Shown piece by piece: positions 53,041 to 61,567 of a stretch of DNA of 64,000 nucleotides. The first letter of the stretch is position 1; each line of letters starts with the position of its first letter. This DNA is from Paenibacillus sp. OV219 (lineage in GTDB: Bacteria; Bacillota; Bacilli; Paenibacillales; Paenibacillaceae). Under the pieces are notes generated by a model that was not told the DNA's origin, searched no databases, and worked only from the letters and a program-made list of their open reading frames with translations. The translations under genes and the position numbers were made by a program. The stretch covers positions 186,001 to 250,000 of the forward strand of contig NZ_FOCJ01000001.1 in the NCBI RefSeq assembly GCF_900110075.1. The letters run 5' to 3'.

Positions 53041-53899
53041 AATCAATCCGGAGCGGTTCAGCTTCGGTCAGTGGAAGTTTTTCGCATTCTTAATCTCACT
53101 CTCGGTATTTATGATTTTGCCGATTATATTTATTTTCTCACAGGCGCTCAAGCCGGTGGACGAGCTGTTCTTGTATCCGCCGAAGCTGTTTGTTCATCAC
53201 CCGACATGGGGGAACTTTGCTCAGCTGTTCAGCGTCAGCAACGTGGCGGCTGTGCCGAAGACCAAATATCTGTTCAATAGTATTCTAGTGACGGCTGCGG
53301 TTGTTTTCTTGTCGATTATGCTCTGTTCCATGACGGGCTTTGCACTTTCGAAAAAAGAGTTCAAGCTCAAAAAAGTCGTGTTCGAAGTGAACATTATTGC
53401 GCTCATGTTCGTTCCGGCGGCGGTTACAATTCCGAGGTACTTAATTATTGAAAAGCTCGGGCTGACCGACAACTTTTTCGGGCATATTCTGCCGATGCTA
53501 TCGCTGCCGGTAGGTGTATTCTTGGTCAAGCAGTTCGTCGATCAGATTCCGAATGCGCTTATTGAGGCGGCAAAGCTTGACGGTGCCAACGATTACTACG
53601 TATTCCGCAAGCTTGTCATTCCGATGATTATGCCGGCGCTCGCGACGGTATCTATTCTGGCTTTCCAGCTCGCGTGGAACAACGCGGAAACGTCGACCTT
53701 GTTCATGAGCAAGGAGACGCTGAAGACGTTCGCGTTCTACATGAGTACGTTAACGACGACGACAGCGATGGAGAATAACATCGCCGGTCAAGGGATGGCT
53801 GCGGCTGCGGCACTCCTGATGTTTATACCGAACTTGCTCATCTTCATCTTCATGCAAAGCAAAGTGATGGATACGATGGCGCATTCCGGATTGAAGTGA
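53018..53899 (+). CDS. Sugar ABC transporter permease (MalG type), importer 1
   Basis: A 293-residue permease with six helices and the EAA loop ALIEAAKLDGANDYYVFRKLVIPMIMPA. The ATG at 53018 has AAGGTGA about 10 nt upstream; the frame is closed just before it. It forms a pair with the preceding MalF-type protein. Confidence 0.9.
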   Translation: MASFHGNKINPERFSFGQWKFFAFLISLSVFMILPIIFIFSQALKPVDELFLYPPKLFVHHPTWGNFAQLFSVSNVAAVPKTKYLFNSILVTAAVVFLSIMLCSMTGFALSKKEFKLKKVVFEVNIIALMFVPAAVTIPRYLIIEKLGLTDNFFGHILPMLSLPVGVFLVKQFVDQIPNALIEAAKLDGANDYYVFRKLVIPMIMPALATVSILAFQLAWNNAETSTLFMSKETLKTFAFYMSTLTTTTAMENNIAGQGMAAAAALLMFIPNLLIFIFMQSKVMDTMAHSGLK

Positions 53900-53910
53900 G
53901 GGGGAGAACG

Positions 53911-55971
53911 ATGTTTAGGTTCAAGCGAATCATCATACTTCTCGCCGCGATTGCGCTGCTCCTTAGCTGTTCCACTGCTTATGCGGACGTTCCGTACAAC
54001 ACGTTCACAATTGATGGCGGCAAAGGCATCATGATGCAGAACGCCTACACGCCTGTAGGCGCAATCGATGGGTACAGCATCTTTGGCGAGAATGAAGCGG
54101 CAAGTAAAGGGAAGGTCGAGCTTAGAGATCCACAAGATATTTTTGTGGATAACGAAGACAACGTCTATATCGCGGATACGGGTAATGGACGTATTGTGGA
54201 GCTGGATTCCTGGGGGAATTTCATCCGCATCATCGGCGACGGTCAGTTGAAGCAGCCGAGGGGCGTATTCGTCACCGAAACGCATGACATCTACGTTGCA
54301 GACTACGGCAAGCAAAGCGTTGTTGTCTTCGGTCAAGACGGCAAATTGAAGTCGACGATCGGCAAGCCGAAATCGAAGCTGTACGGCAAGGATACGCCGT
54401 TCAAGCCGCAGAAGGTCATTGTCGATAAACGCGGCAGCATCTACATTATCGGCGAAGGTCTTATTCAAGGTCTTGTCCGGCTCAGTCCGGAAGGCAAGTT
54501 TCTTGGCTACTTCGGCGGTAACCGCGCAGGCTTTAACCTGCTCAAGACACTGCAGCGTATTTTCTATACAAAGCAGCAATTGAGCAAGATGACACGGGAA
54601 ATGCCAATCTCGCCGACGAACATTTCGGTCGACGAAGAAGGACTTATCTATACAAGTACGAGCGGTATTAACGGCGGTGCGATCAAGAAGCTGAACGTAG
54701 CCGGTAAAGACTTGCTTGGCGGAACATGGTCGCTCAAACAGGTATCGGATGTAACTGTCGACCGTATGGGCAATATTTTCGCGGTGGATTCCATGGAAGG
54801 CCTCATTCTCGAGTACAATCGGGACGGCAATCTGATGTTCATCTTCAGCGGCAGCGATACAGGTGAACAGCGGCTTGGTCTGCTGCGTGCGCCGACAGGC
54901 ATCGCGGTCACATCCGATGGAAGGCTGCTTGTACTGAGCGGTGAACGTGGCAACGTGCAAGTGTTTAAACAGACGGCATTCACGGCGCTCGTGCATGAAG
55001 CACTCGGATTGTACCTGGACGGTAAATACGTTCAGAGCCGCGAGCCATGGAATGAAGTGCTGCGGCAGAACAGCTTGTTCTCGCTCGCGCATACCGGTAT
55101 TGGCCTCGCTTATTTCAAGGAAGGCAATTACAAGGATGCGTTCGCTGAATTCCAGTTCTCCAAGAACAAAGCGGAATATTCCAATGCGTATTGGGAGCTT
55201 CGTCGCATCTGGATTATGGATCATGCGGTCGATGTCGCGTTAGCCTTTGCGGGCGCTATCGTGCTGTACGCAGCAGTGAGGTTCTCGTATCGCCGATTCA
55301 GCTTCGGAGCACCGGTTGTTAAAGGCTGGACAGCGGTGAAGGAGCAGGGCTTTGTCGCTCAGTTGCTTCATCCGTTCCGTATGCTGCGGCATCCGATTGA
55401 TGGTTATTACGAGCTGGAGCATAACGGCAAAGCTTCGATCGCATCTGCTACCGTATTGCTGGTCCTCATGTTCGTCGTGAGAATGATCGGGCTATACACG
55501 ACAAATTTCCTGTTCGCAACGATGGAACCGCTGCAGATCAATTTCGTCACAGAACTGCTGAAGCTGACGCTTCCACTGTTCGCATGGGTCATCTCCAACT
55601 ACCTCGTCAGCGTCATCAATGACGGCGAAGGTAGCTTTAAGAACATTTATAAAGGCACGGTTTACGCTCTGTCCCCTTATATCATCTTTGCCATTCCGCT
55701 GGCGATTCTGTCTCGTGGGCTTACGTTAATGGAAGGCGTTATTTATAACTACTCGTATGATTTCGTCATTGTGTGGAGCGCGCTGCTCATCTTCATTATG
55801 GTGAAAGAGATTCACGGCTACGAAATTAAAGAAACAGTCCGGAACATCGTTCTCACACTGATCGGAATGCTCATTATGGCGTTCGTTGCGTTCATTCTGT
55901 TCGGCTTGTCGAACCAGGTATGGGAATTTGTTTACTCGTTATTCCAAGAGGTGAATTTGCGTGTCCACTAA
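53911..55971 (+). CDS. Exported NHL-repeat / TPR / YIP1-type membrane protein
   Basis: A 686-residue protein with an N-terminal signal (IIILLAAIALLLSCSTAYAD) that could be cut by signal peptidase I after AYA or lipidated at the Cys of LLSC. Residues about 55-360 carry NHL-type beta-propeller repeats (DPQDIFVDNEDNVYIADTGNGRIVELDSWGNFIRIIG; LRAPTGIAVTSDGRLLVLSGERGNVQVF). Residues about 365-430 look like TPR helices (EALGLYLDGKYVQSREPWNEVL, FKEGNYKDAFAEFQFSKNK). The C-terminal 240 residues are polytopic and resemble a YIP1 domain. The propeller would face outward, tethered by the membrane part. ATG 53911 follows GAGGGGGAG. It lies between two permease pairs, so a scaffold role in glycan import is inferred. 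Confidence 0.85.
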   Translation: MFRFKRIIILLAAIALLLSCSTAYADVPYNTFTIDGGKGIMMQNAYTPVGAIDGYSIFGENEAASKGKVELRDPQDIFVDNEDNVYIADTGNGRIVELDSWGNFIRIIGDGQLKQPRGVFVTETHDIYVADYGKQSVVVFGQDGKLKSTIGKPKSKLYGKDTPFKPQKVIVDKRGSIYIIGEGLIQGLVRLSPEGKFLGYFGGNRAGFNLLKTLQRIFYTKQQLSKMTREMPISPTNISVDEEGLIYTSTSGINGGAIKKLNVAGKDLLGGTWSLKQVSDVTVDRMGNIFAVDSMEGLILEYNRDGNLMFIFSGSDTGEQRLGLLRAPTGIAVTSDGRLLVLSGERGNVQVFKQTAFTALVHEALGLYLDGKYVQSREPWNEVLRQNSLFSLAHTGIGLAYFKEGNYKDAFAEFQFSKNKAEYSNAYWELRRIWIMDHAVDVALAFAGAIVLYAAVRFSYRRFSFGAPVVKGWTAVKEQGFVAQLLHPFRMLRHPIDGYYELEHNGKASIASATVLLVLMFVVRMIGLYTTNFLFATMEPLQINFVTELLKLTLPLFAWVISNYLVSVINDGEGSFKNIYKGTVYALSPYIIFAIPLAILSRGLTLMEGVIYNYSYDFVIVWSALLIFIMVKEIHGYEIKETVRNIVLTLIGMLIMAFVAFILFGLSNQVWEFVYSLFQEVNLRVH

Positions 55972-58270
55972 CAAGAAACGTATTGTATGGGTCGCAGCTA
56001 GTGCAATGGCGGCGTTCGGGTTATATCAATTCGCGTACGGAGCGACAGTTGAGCCGCAGGCCACTCTTGGTCAGAGCAAAATCGTTCTCAATAAGAAGGA
56101 AGGCGCATTCCCGTATCGTTCCAACAATTATACGATGCCGGAGCTGGCGGCAGGCGCGATTGCGAGCCGCACGATCCCGGCGGAATATAAGAAGATTGGC
56201 GAGTCGAATGGGCTGGAGCTCTACATGGCTAGCAAGTCGCTTGCGATTATGGTGAAGAACAAAGCAACCGGTTATGTCTGGTCATCTATGCCAGGTGATG
56301 CTGATTTGGCGAATGCGGATCTGAATGACGAGTGGCAAACGGCGATTAAGTCGCCGCTGCTTCTCGAGTATTATACGGCGGATGAAATGCTGAGCAACGG
56401 CAGCTACCTGTCGCTTGGCGGCAAAGTAGACAAAGTCGAGCCGATCGAGCAAGGGATGCGCGTCAACATTACACTCGCAGCCATTAAAGCGGGCTTGTCG
56501 CTTGAGGTGAAACTTGACGGCGACTCGCTCACCATCAAGATTCCGCAGAGTTCGATGTGGGAGAAAGGTGCGGAGAAGCTGGCTTCCATCCAGCCGTATC
56601 CGTTCATCGGCGCTGTGCACAAAGCGGACATCCCAGGCTACATCTTCATTCCGGACCGGAGCGGAGCGCTTATCCGCTTCTCCAAAGCGCATATCCAGTT
56701 TGACGATCCTTATGTAGGGAAGATTTATGGCACGGACTATTCCTCCGATAGCATGGATTCGGCAACTGGTCGATCATCGGTTCCCGTGTTTGGCGTCGTG
56801 CATGGCACGAAGCAGAACGGCGTGCTCGGTATCGTGGAGGACGGCCGATATAATGCGAAGATCGTCGCTTACCCAAGCGGTTTAAGCACGGATTTCTATT
56901 GGGTGTCGCCGAAATTCGAGATTCGCTACGGCTATTTCCAGCCGACGAGCAAATCCATGGGCGGCTACAACACCTTCCAGAAGGATCCGCTTAAGACAGA
57001 CCGTCAAGTTCGCTACGAGTTCCTCGGCGGCGAAGATGCGGATTATATCGGAATGGCGAAGACCTATCGCAGCTATCTGCAGAACAAAGGCGAGCTGACG
57101 AAGGAGAAGAAAGAGAAGAGCAACGCGGACATTCCTCTGCAGCTCCGTCTGCTCGGTGGGGAGACGGAAGCGAGTACGTTCGGCGCACAAGTTGTTCCGA
57201 TGACGACGTTCGCGCAGTCGAAAACAATTGTCGATCGGCTGGTGAAGGACGGTATCACGAACATGAAGACCGTTCTGGACGGCTGGAATAAAGGCGGCTG
57301 GAATGGCAAGCGGCCGGCAGAATTCCCGGTAGAGTCGAAGCTTGGCGGCGCTTCGGGACTGAAAGAGTTCCAGAAGTATTTGGCTAGCAAAAACATTCCA
57401 CTCTATCTGACTAACAATTACTCCATTGCGTTCGAGAATTCGGACCTGCTTAATTTGCGCTCCGATGCGGTGCGTGCGCTAAACAACGAAATTAACGAGT
57501 TTCCATACTTCGGCTGGGGCTCGGACAGCTTCTTCGATGACATCATGGCGAGGAACATTAGCCCTGGCAAAGCGCTGAAGCTGGCAAAGGACGATACGGA
57601 GTCGATGAGGAAACTCGGTGTAGATGGGTTGGCACTTGACTGGACGGGTACCGTGCTTAACTCGGATTACAACAAGAAACATCCTTTTACTCGTGAACAG
57701 TCGGCGAATACTTATCGGGAGCTTGCGGGGAACTTCAAGAAAAGCGTGAAAGAACTAGCCATGTATCAAGCGAACGATTACATGTGGAAGTATGCGGACA
57801 CCATGTTCGGTGTAGATAACGGTTCTTCGCAGTTCATGTATGAGACCGATACGGTTCCTTTCATACAGACTGTAATGCACGGGTATATCGATTATTTCGC
57901 TAACCCATCCAACTCATCTTCCAGCCCGCGCGAGGATACGCTGCGCATGATCGACTACGGGCAATATCCGTCGTATCTGCTCACGTACGAGCCGTATTGG
58001 AAGCTAAGAGATACACCTTCCATAGACTTGCTCACGACGCAATATACGGATCTTGAACAGCCGCTGACTGAAATGTACAAAGCGATGAACCAAGCGCTGC
58101 GGCAAGTACAGGATGCGACGATTGAAGCGCGCGAAGTTCCGGATTACGGTATCTCGGCGGTTAAATATTCGAACGGCGTGAAGATCGTTGTGAACTACAC
58201 ATCAAATGATTACAGCTTGGGCGGAGTCAACGTCAAGGCGAAGAGCTTCGTCATCATCGGAGGTGAGTAA
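55961..58270 (+). CDS. DUF5696 protein, glycoside-hydrolase-like, exported
   Basis: A 769-residue protein with an N-terminal signal or anchor (VWVAASAMAAFGLYQFAYGATVEP). The middle part is beta-rich; the C-terminal 400 residues look like a glycosidase TIM barrel plus a small beta domain: MKTVLDGWNKGGWNGKRP, GWGSDSFFDDI, DGLALDWTGTVLNSDYNKKHPFTRE and VKYSNGVKIVVNYTSNDYSLGG. I recall this layout from DUF5696 proteins of Paenibacillus; enzyme activity is unproven. Asp residues in DGW and ALDWTG are candidate catalytic acids. It starts at GTG 55961, overlapping the previous gene by 11 nt, and is followed at once by the second permease pair. Confidence 0.82.
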   Translation: MSTNKKRIVWVAASAMAAFGLYQFAYGATVEPQATLGQSKIVLNKKEGAFPYRSNNYTMPELAAGAIASRTIPAEYKKIGESNGLELYMASKSLAIMVKNKATGYVWSSMPGDADLANADLNDEWQTAIKSPLLLEYYTADEMLSNGSYLSLGGKVDKVEPIEQGMRVNITLAAIKAGLSLEVKLDGDSLTIKIPQSSMWEKGAEKLASIQPYPFIGAVHKADIPGYIFIPDRSGALIRFSKAHIQFDDPYVGKIYGTDYSSDSMDSATGRSSVPVFGVVHGTKQNGVLGIVEDGRYNAKIVAYPSGLSTDFYWVSPKFEIRYGYFQPTSKSMGGYNTFQKDPLKTDRQVRYEFLGGEDADYIGMAKTYRSYLQNKGELTKEKKEKSNADIPLQLRLLGGETEASTFGAQVVPMTTFAQSKTIVDRLVKDGITNMKTVLDGWNKGGWNGKRPAEFPVESKLGGASGLKEFQKYLASKNIPLYLTNNYSIAFENSDLLNLRSDAVRALNNEINEFPYFGWGSDSFFDDIMARNISPGKALKLAKDDTESMRKLGVDGLALDWTGTVLNSDYNKKHPFTREQSANTYRELAGNFKKSVKELAMYQANDYMWKYADTMFGVDNGSSQFMYETDTVPFIQTVMHGYIDYFANPSNSSSSPREDTLRMIDYGQYPSYLLTYEPYWKLRDTPSIDLLTTQYTDLEQPLTEMYKAMNQALRQVQDATIEAREVPDYGISAVKYSNGVKIVVNYTSNDYSLGGVNVKAKSFVIIGGE

Positions 58271-58271
58271 G

Positions 58272-59153
58272 TTGAAAATGACCAAAAAGATGAGGGAAGC
58301 GCTCACTGGTTACGCGCTGGTGTCGCCTTGGATAATCGGCTTCATCTTATTCATGGCTTATCCGATTTACTACTCGACCTATCTCAGCTTCCATAAGGTT
58401 ACGATTAGTGCGGATGGCATAGTGACGGAGTACATCAAGGGTGACAACTACAAATACGCCTTCTTGTCTGACCCGGAATTTGTCGAGAAGCTGCTGCTCT
58501 TCATTAAGACGGCGGTAGGCATGATTCCGATCATCATCGTCTTCTCGATGCTTGTCGCACTGCTCATTAATCAGCCGATCCGGATGAAGGGCTTGTTCCG
58601 CTCCATCTTCTTCCTTCCGGTCGTCATTACGAGCGGCGAGGTTATTAACGAACTGTTCAGCCAAGGCGCAACTGCGATTCCGCTCGTCGAGAAGTACGGC
58701 ATCATTGAGATTATTAAAGACAATTTGAGCCCGGCGTGGTCGTCACCGATTATTAGCCTGATTCAGCAGCTCATTCTTATTCTGTGGTTCTCCGGGGTGC
58801 AAATTCTGATTTTCCTCGCGGGTCTGCAGAAGGTAAACAAGCAAGTGTACGAGGCGGCATCCATAGACGGTGCTTCGCCGTGGGTCAGCTTCTGGAAAGT
58901 GACGCTGCCGGCGATCAAGCCGTTCATCGCGGTCAACATGATTTATACGACGGTGGATCTGTTCACGAACTCGTTCAGCGATGTCATTACGATGATTAAG
59001 GACAACATGTTCAATCTGACAACAGGCTTCGGTTATGCAACAGCGCTCGCTTGGATTTACTTCGGCGTCATCTTCGTTTTCCTGCTGCTTATCTTGCTGT
59101 TGTTCCGTAACAACGACGACGTCAATGTGAGACCGAGAAGGAGGAGGGCGTAA
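58272..59153 (+). CDS. Sugar ABC transporter permease (MalF type), importer 2
   Basis: A 293-residue permease with the EAA loop QVYEAASIDGASPWVSFWKVTLPAIKP. TTG 58272 has GGAGGTGAG 8 nt upstream, so it is preferred over ATG 58278 two codons later (14 nt). Its start lies one base after the stop of the DUF5696 gene. It is more similar in layout to lactose/raffinose-type MalF proteins than to the LplB branch. Confidence 0.9.
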   Translation: MKMTKKMREALTGYALVSPWIIGFILFMAYPIYYSTYLSFHKVTISADGIVTEYIKGDNYKYAFLSDPEFVEKLLLFIKTAVGMIPIIIVFSMLVALLINQPIRMKGLFRSIFFLPVVITSGEVINELFSQGATAIPLVEKYGIIEIIKDNLSPAWSSPIISLIQQLILILWFSGVQILIFLAGLQKVNKQVYEAASIDGASPWVSFWKVTLPAIKPFIAVNMIYTTVDLFTNSFSDVITMIKDNMFNLTTGFGYATALAWIYFGVIFVFLLLILLLFRNNDDVNVRPRRRRA

Positions 59154-60148
59154 TGGAACCTACCGCTAAACTGAGCAAGGTGAAGTTTCAGCAGGCAAAG
59201 CTGCAGAAGGCGATGCTGTTTGCCATCTATAATCGCATCAAGCGGATTGCCTTCGGCAGACAGGGAAATGACGGACTCGTATTCAAGCTTTTCGTATACG
59301 CGCTGCTCATCAGTGTCGGATTCGTCTACTTGTATCCGATTCTCTATCTCGTATCCCAGAGCTTCAAGAGCTTGAATGATTTGCTCGACCCGACAGTACT
59401 CTGGATACCGCAGAAGCTGTACTTCGAGAACTTCGTCCAAGCATGGCATGTATTGAACTATATGGATACGTTCTGGAATTCAGTGTTGAACTCCGTCGTG
59501 CCGGCAATCGGACAGACAGTTTCTTGTGCGGTTGTCGGGTATGGACTGGCGAAGTTCCGCTTCCCGGGCAAGTCGATCATATTCGGACTGATGATGATTT
59601 CGTTCATCGTGCCGTCGCAAGTTGTTATGATCCCGCTCTATCTGATGTTCAACGATTACCATATGCTCGGCTCGCCGCTGCCTTTTATCATTCCGACGAT
59701 CTTCGGCCAGGGCATCAAAGGAGTACTGTTCATCCTCATCTACATGCAGTTCTTCCGGACGATTCCGACATCGCTGGAGGAAGCGGCGCAGATGGATGGC
59801 GCGGGCTTTATCCGTACCTTCTTCACAGTCATTCTGCCGATCTCGACGCCGGCGATCGTCGTCGTTATGCTCTTCTCGACAGTATGGCACTGGAATGAGA
59901 CGTACTTGACTTCCCTGTACTTGGGAGACAGCATGACGACTCTTCCGCTGATGCTCAAAACATTCAACGATTCGTTCTCGAAGCTGTATGGCGGAGGAGC
60001 GGCGGTTGGCGGCAAGCATCAGAACATTAACGAGTCGATACGCATGGCAGGTACTCTCCTTATCGTGCTGCCGTTATTAGTCCTCTACCTATTCGCTCAG
60101 AAGCGATTCGTTGAGGTCGTGGACAAGACCGGAATTACTGGGGAGTAA
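59153..60148 (+). CDS. Sugar ABC transporter permease (MalG type), importer 2
   Basis: A 331-residue permease with six helices and the EAA loop SLEEAAQMDGAGFIRTFFTVILPISTPA. It has a longer N-terminal cytoplasmic part (about 45 residues, Lys/Gln-rich) than the importer 1 MalG. The ATG overlaps the stop of its partner (TAATG). A periplasmic-side insert (NDSFSKLYGGGAAVGGKHQNINESIRMAG) lies before the last helix. Confidence 0.92.
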   Translation: MEPTAKLSKVKFQQAKLQKAMLFAIYNRIKRIAFGRQGNDGLVFKLFVYALLISVGFVYLYPILYLVSQSFKSLNDLLDPTVLWIPQKLYFENFVQAWHVLNYMDTFWNSVLNSVVPAIGQTVSCAVVGYGLAKFRFPGKSIIFGLMMISFIVPSQVVMIPLYLMFNDYHMLGSPLPFIIPTIFGQGIKGVLFILIYMQFFRTIPTSLEEAAQMDGAGFIRTFFTVILPISTPAIVVVMLFSTVWHWNETYLTSLYLGDSMTTLPLMLKTFNDSFSKLYGGGAAVGGKHQNINESIRMAGTLLIVLPLLVLYLFAQKRFVEVVDKTGITGE

Positions 60149-60202
60149 GGCAGTCTGATTGAAAAATAAAGCGTGGATATGACCCACATCGTAAAGCTAT
60201 CT

Positions 60203-60293
60203 AAGAATCCATGCAGCTACGCTGGTGTTTCGGAGATGTCCTCTCTTGGGGGCAATTCCGACTCTGGCATTATGCTTCATGGGTTCTTTTTTA
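60203..60293 (+). terminator. Structured terminator or attenuator before the GH144-like gene
   Basis: A long-range 15-bp stem (60203-60217 with 60274-60288, two imperfect pairs) ends in a T-run. Its 56-nt loop folds further: TCGGA/TCCGA with an inner TGTCC/GGGCA stem. A smaller hairpin (GTGG/CCAC, 60173-60187) precedes it. It may separate the import genes from the catabolic genes or work as a regulated attenuator. Confidence 0.6.
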
Positions 60294-60313
60294 TTTGAAG
60301 GAGGCATACAAGT

Positions 60314-61543
60314 ATGACGTTAACGGATGAACAGCTGCTCGAATTAGAGAGTAAGCGAAGCTTCTATTTCTTCTGGGAAGAGGCCAACACGGATAAGGAA
60401 AGTCCCGGCTATGGACTTATTGTGGACAGAGCTCCGGGCGATTCTGAAATGTGCAGCGTCGCATCTGTCGGCTTCGGCTTGACGGCGATTATGATTGGCG
60501 TAGAGAGAGGCTGGATATCGCGCGCAGAAGGCTACGAACGGGCGCTGGGCACGCTGAACACGCTGCTTGAGCATGCAGATCAGGTGAACGGGTTCTTCTA
60601 TCATTTTCTGAACATGAAGACAGCGCGACGCCATGATAACTGTGAAGTCTCTGTCATCGACACCGCAATCGCGGTAAGCGGCGCGATCACGGCAGGCGAG
60701 TATTTCGGCTGCGATGTCCGCGAATATGCGCAGCGGCTCTATGAACGCGTTGACTGGAATTGGTACCGCAATCCGGAGTACAACCAGTTCTACATGGGAT
60801 ATGCACCAGAGCGTGGTTTCTTCGCACGTTGGGATCTGTACGCTGAACAGTTCATGATGTACTTCCTTGCAGCTGCTTCGCCGACGCATCCGGTTGATCC
60901 GAGCATGTTCTATGATTTCGGACGCCAGTATGGCACATTTGGGGACAACCCTCCGTTCATCTACACTTGGCTCGGCTCGCTATTCACGTTCCAATTCTCC
61001 CATGCCTGGTTCGATCTGCGAGGGAAAGTGGACCGTGACAACGTGGACTGGTGGCATAATTCAGTCATTGCGACGAAAGCGAACCGCGACTATTGCATCG
61101 CACACGCTTCGGAGTTTCGTACGTTCGGTCCGGATGCGTGGGGATTGACGGCATGCGATGGTCCGAACGGCTACAGTGGCAGATACGGCACAGCGCCATC
61201 GGGGCTGAATAGCAGTAATGACATGCATTTACCAGATGGCACGGTTCCGCCGGCAGGCGCGGCAGGCTCAATTGTGTTTATGCCAGAGGAAGTAATTAGC
61301 GCTCTGCGTAATTACTATGAGAACTATCCGCAAATGTGGGGGCGTTACGGCTTCAAGGACAGCTACAATCTCGATGTGACGCCACCGTACTTTGCCGAGG
61401 ATGTCATTGGGATCGATAAGGGCATTACGCTGCTCATGATCGAGAATTATCGAAGCGGGCTCGTTTGGAATTATTTTATGAGAAATCCATATGTCCAGCG
61501 CGGCATGGTGTTATGCGAAATTAAGGACAAGCAGCAATCATAA
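60314..61543 (+). CDS. GH144-like glucoamylase-domain protein (PF10091 type)
   Basis: A 409-residue (alpha/alpha)6-barrel protein. ELESKRSFYFFWEEANTDKESPGYGLIVDRAP at the start and DVIGIDKGITLLMIENYRSGLVWNYFMRNPYVQRGM at the end match proteins annotated as glucoamylase family / PF10091, the group that includes GH144 endo-beta-1,2-glucanases. There is no signal peptide, so it would act on imported oligosaccharides, which is unlike secreted GH144 enzymes. Substrate is inferred only: beta-1,2-glucan, or another beta-glucan fragment. GAAGGAGG precedes the ATG. It opens the catabolic part of the block. Confidence 0.85.
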   Translation: MTLTDEQLLELESKRSFYFFWEEANTDKESPGYGLIVDRAPGDSEMCSVASVGFGLTAIMIGVERGWISRAEGYERALGTLNTLLEHADQVNGFFYHFLNMKTARRHDNCEVSVIDTAIAVSGAITAGEYFGCDVREYAQRLYERVDWNWYRNPEYNQFYMGYAPERGFFARWDLYAEQFMMYFLAAASPTHPVDPSMFYDFGRQYGTFGDNPPFIYTWLGSLFTFQFSHAWFDLRGKVDRDNVDWWHNSVIATKANRDYCIAHASEFRTFGPDAWGLTACDGPNGYSGRYGTAPSGLNSSNDMHLPDGTVPPAGAAGSIVFMPEEVISALRNYYENYPQMWGRYGFKDSYNLDVTPPYFAEDVIGIDKGITLLMIENYRSGLVWNYFMRNPYVQRGMVLCEIKDKQQS

Positions 61544-61567
61544 AACGATAATCAGGAGGCTATGTAC

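Noticed and set aside
53788-55224. A 478-codon open frame opposite the NHL protein gene
   Set aside because: The plus strand has a signal peptide, repeats and domains; the antisense frame has none and reflects codon bias.
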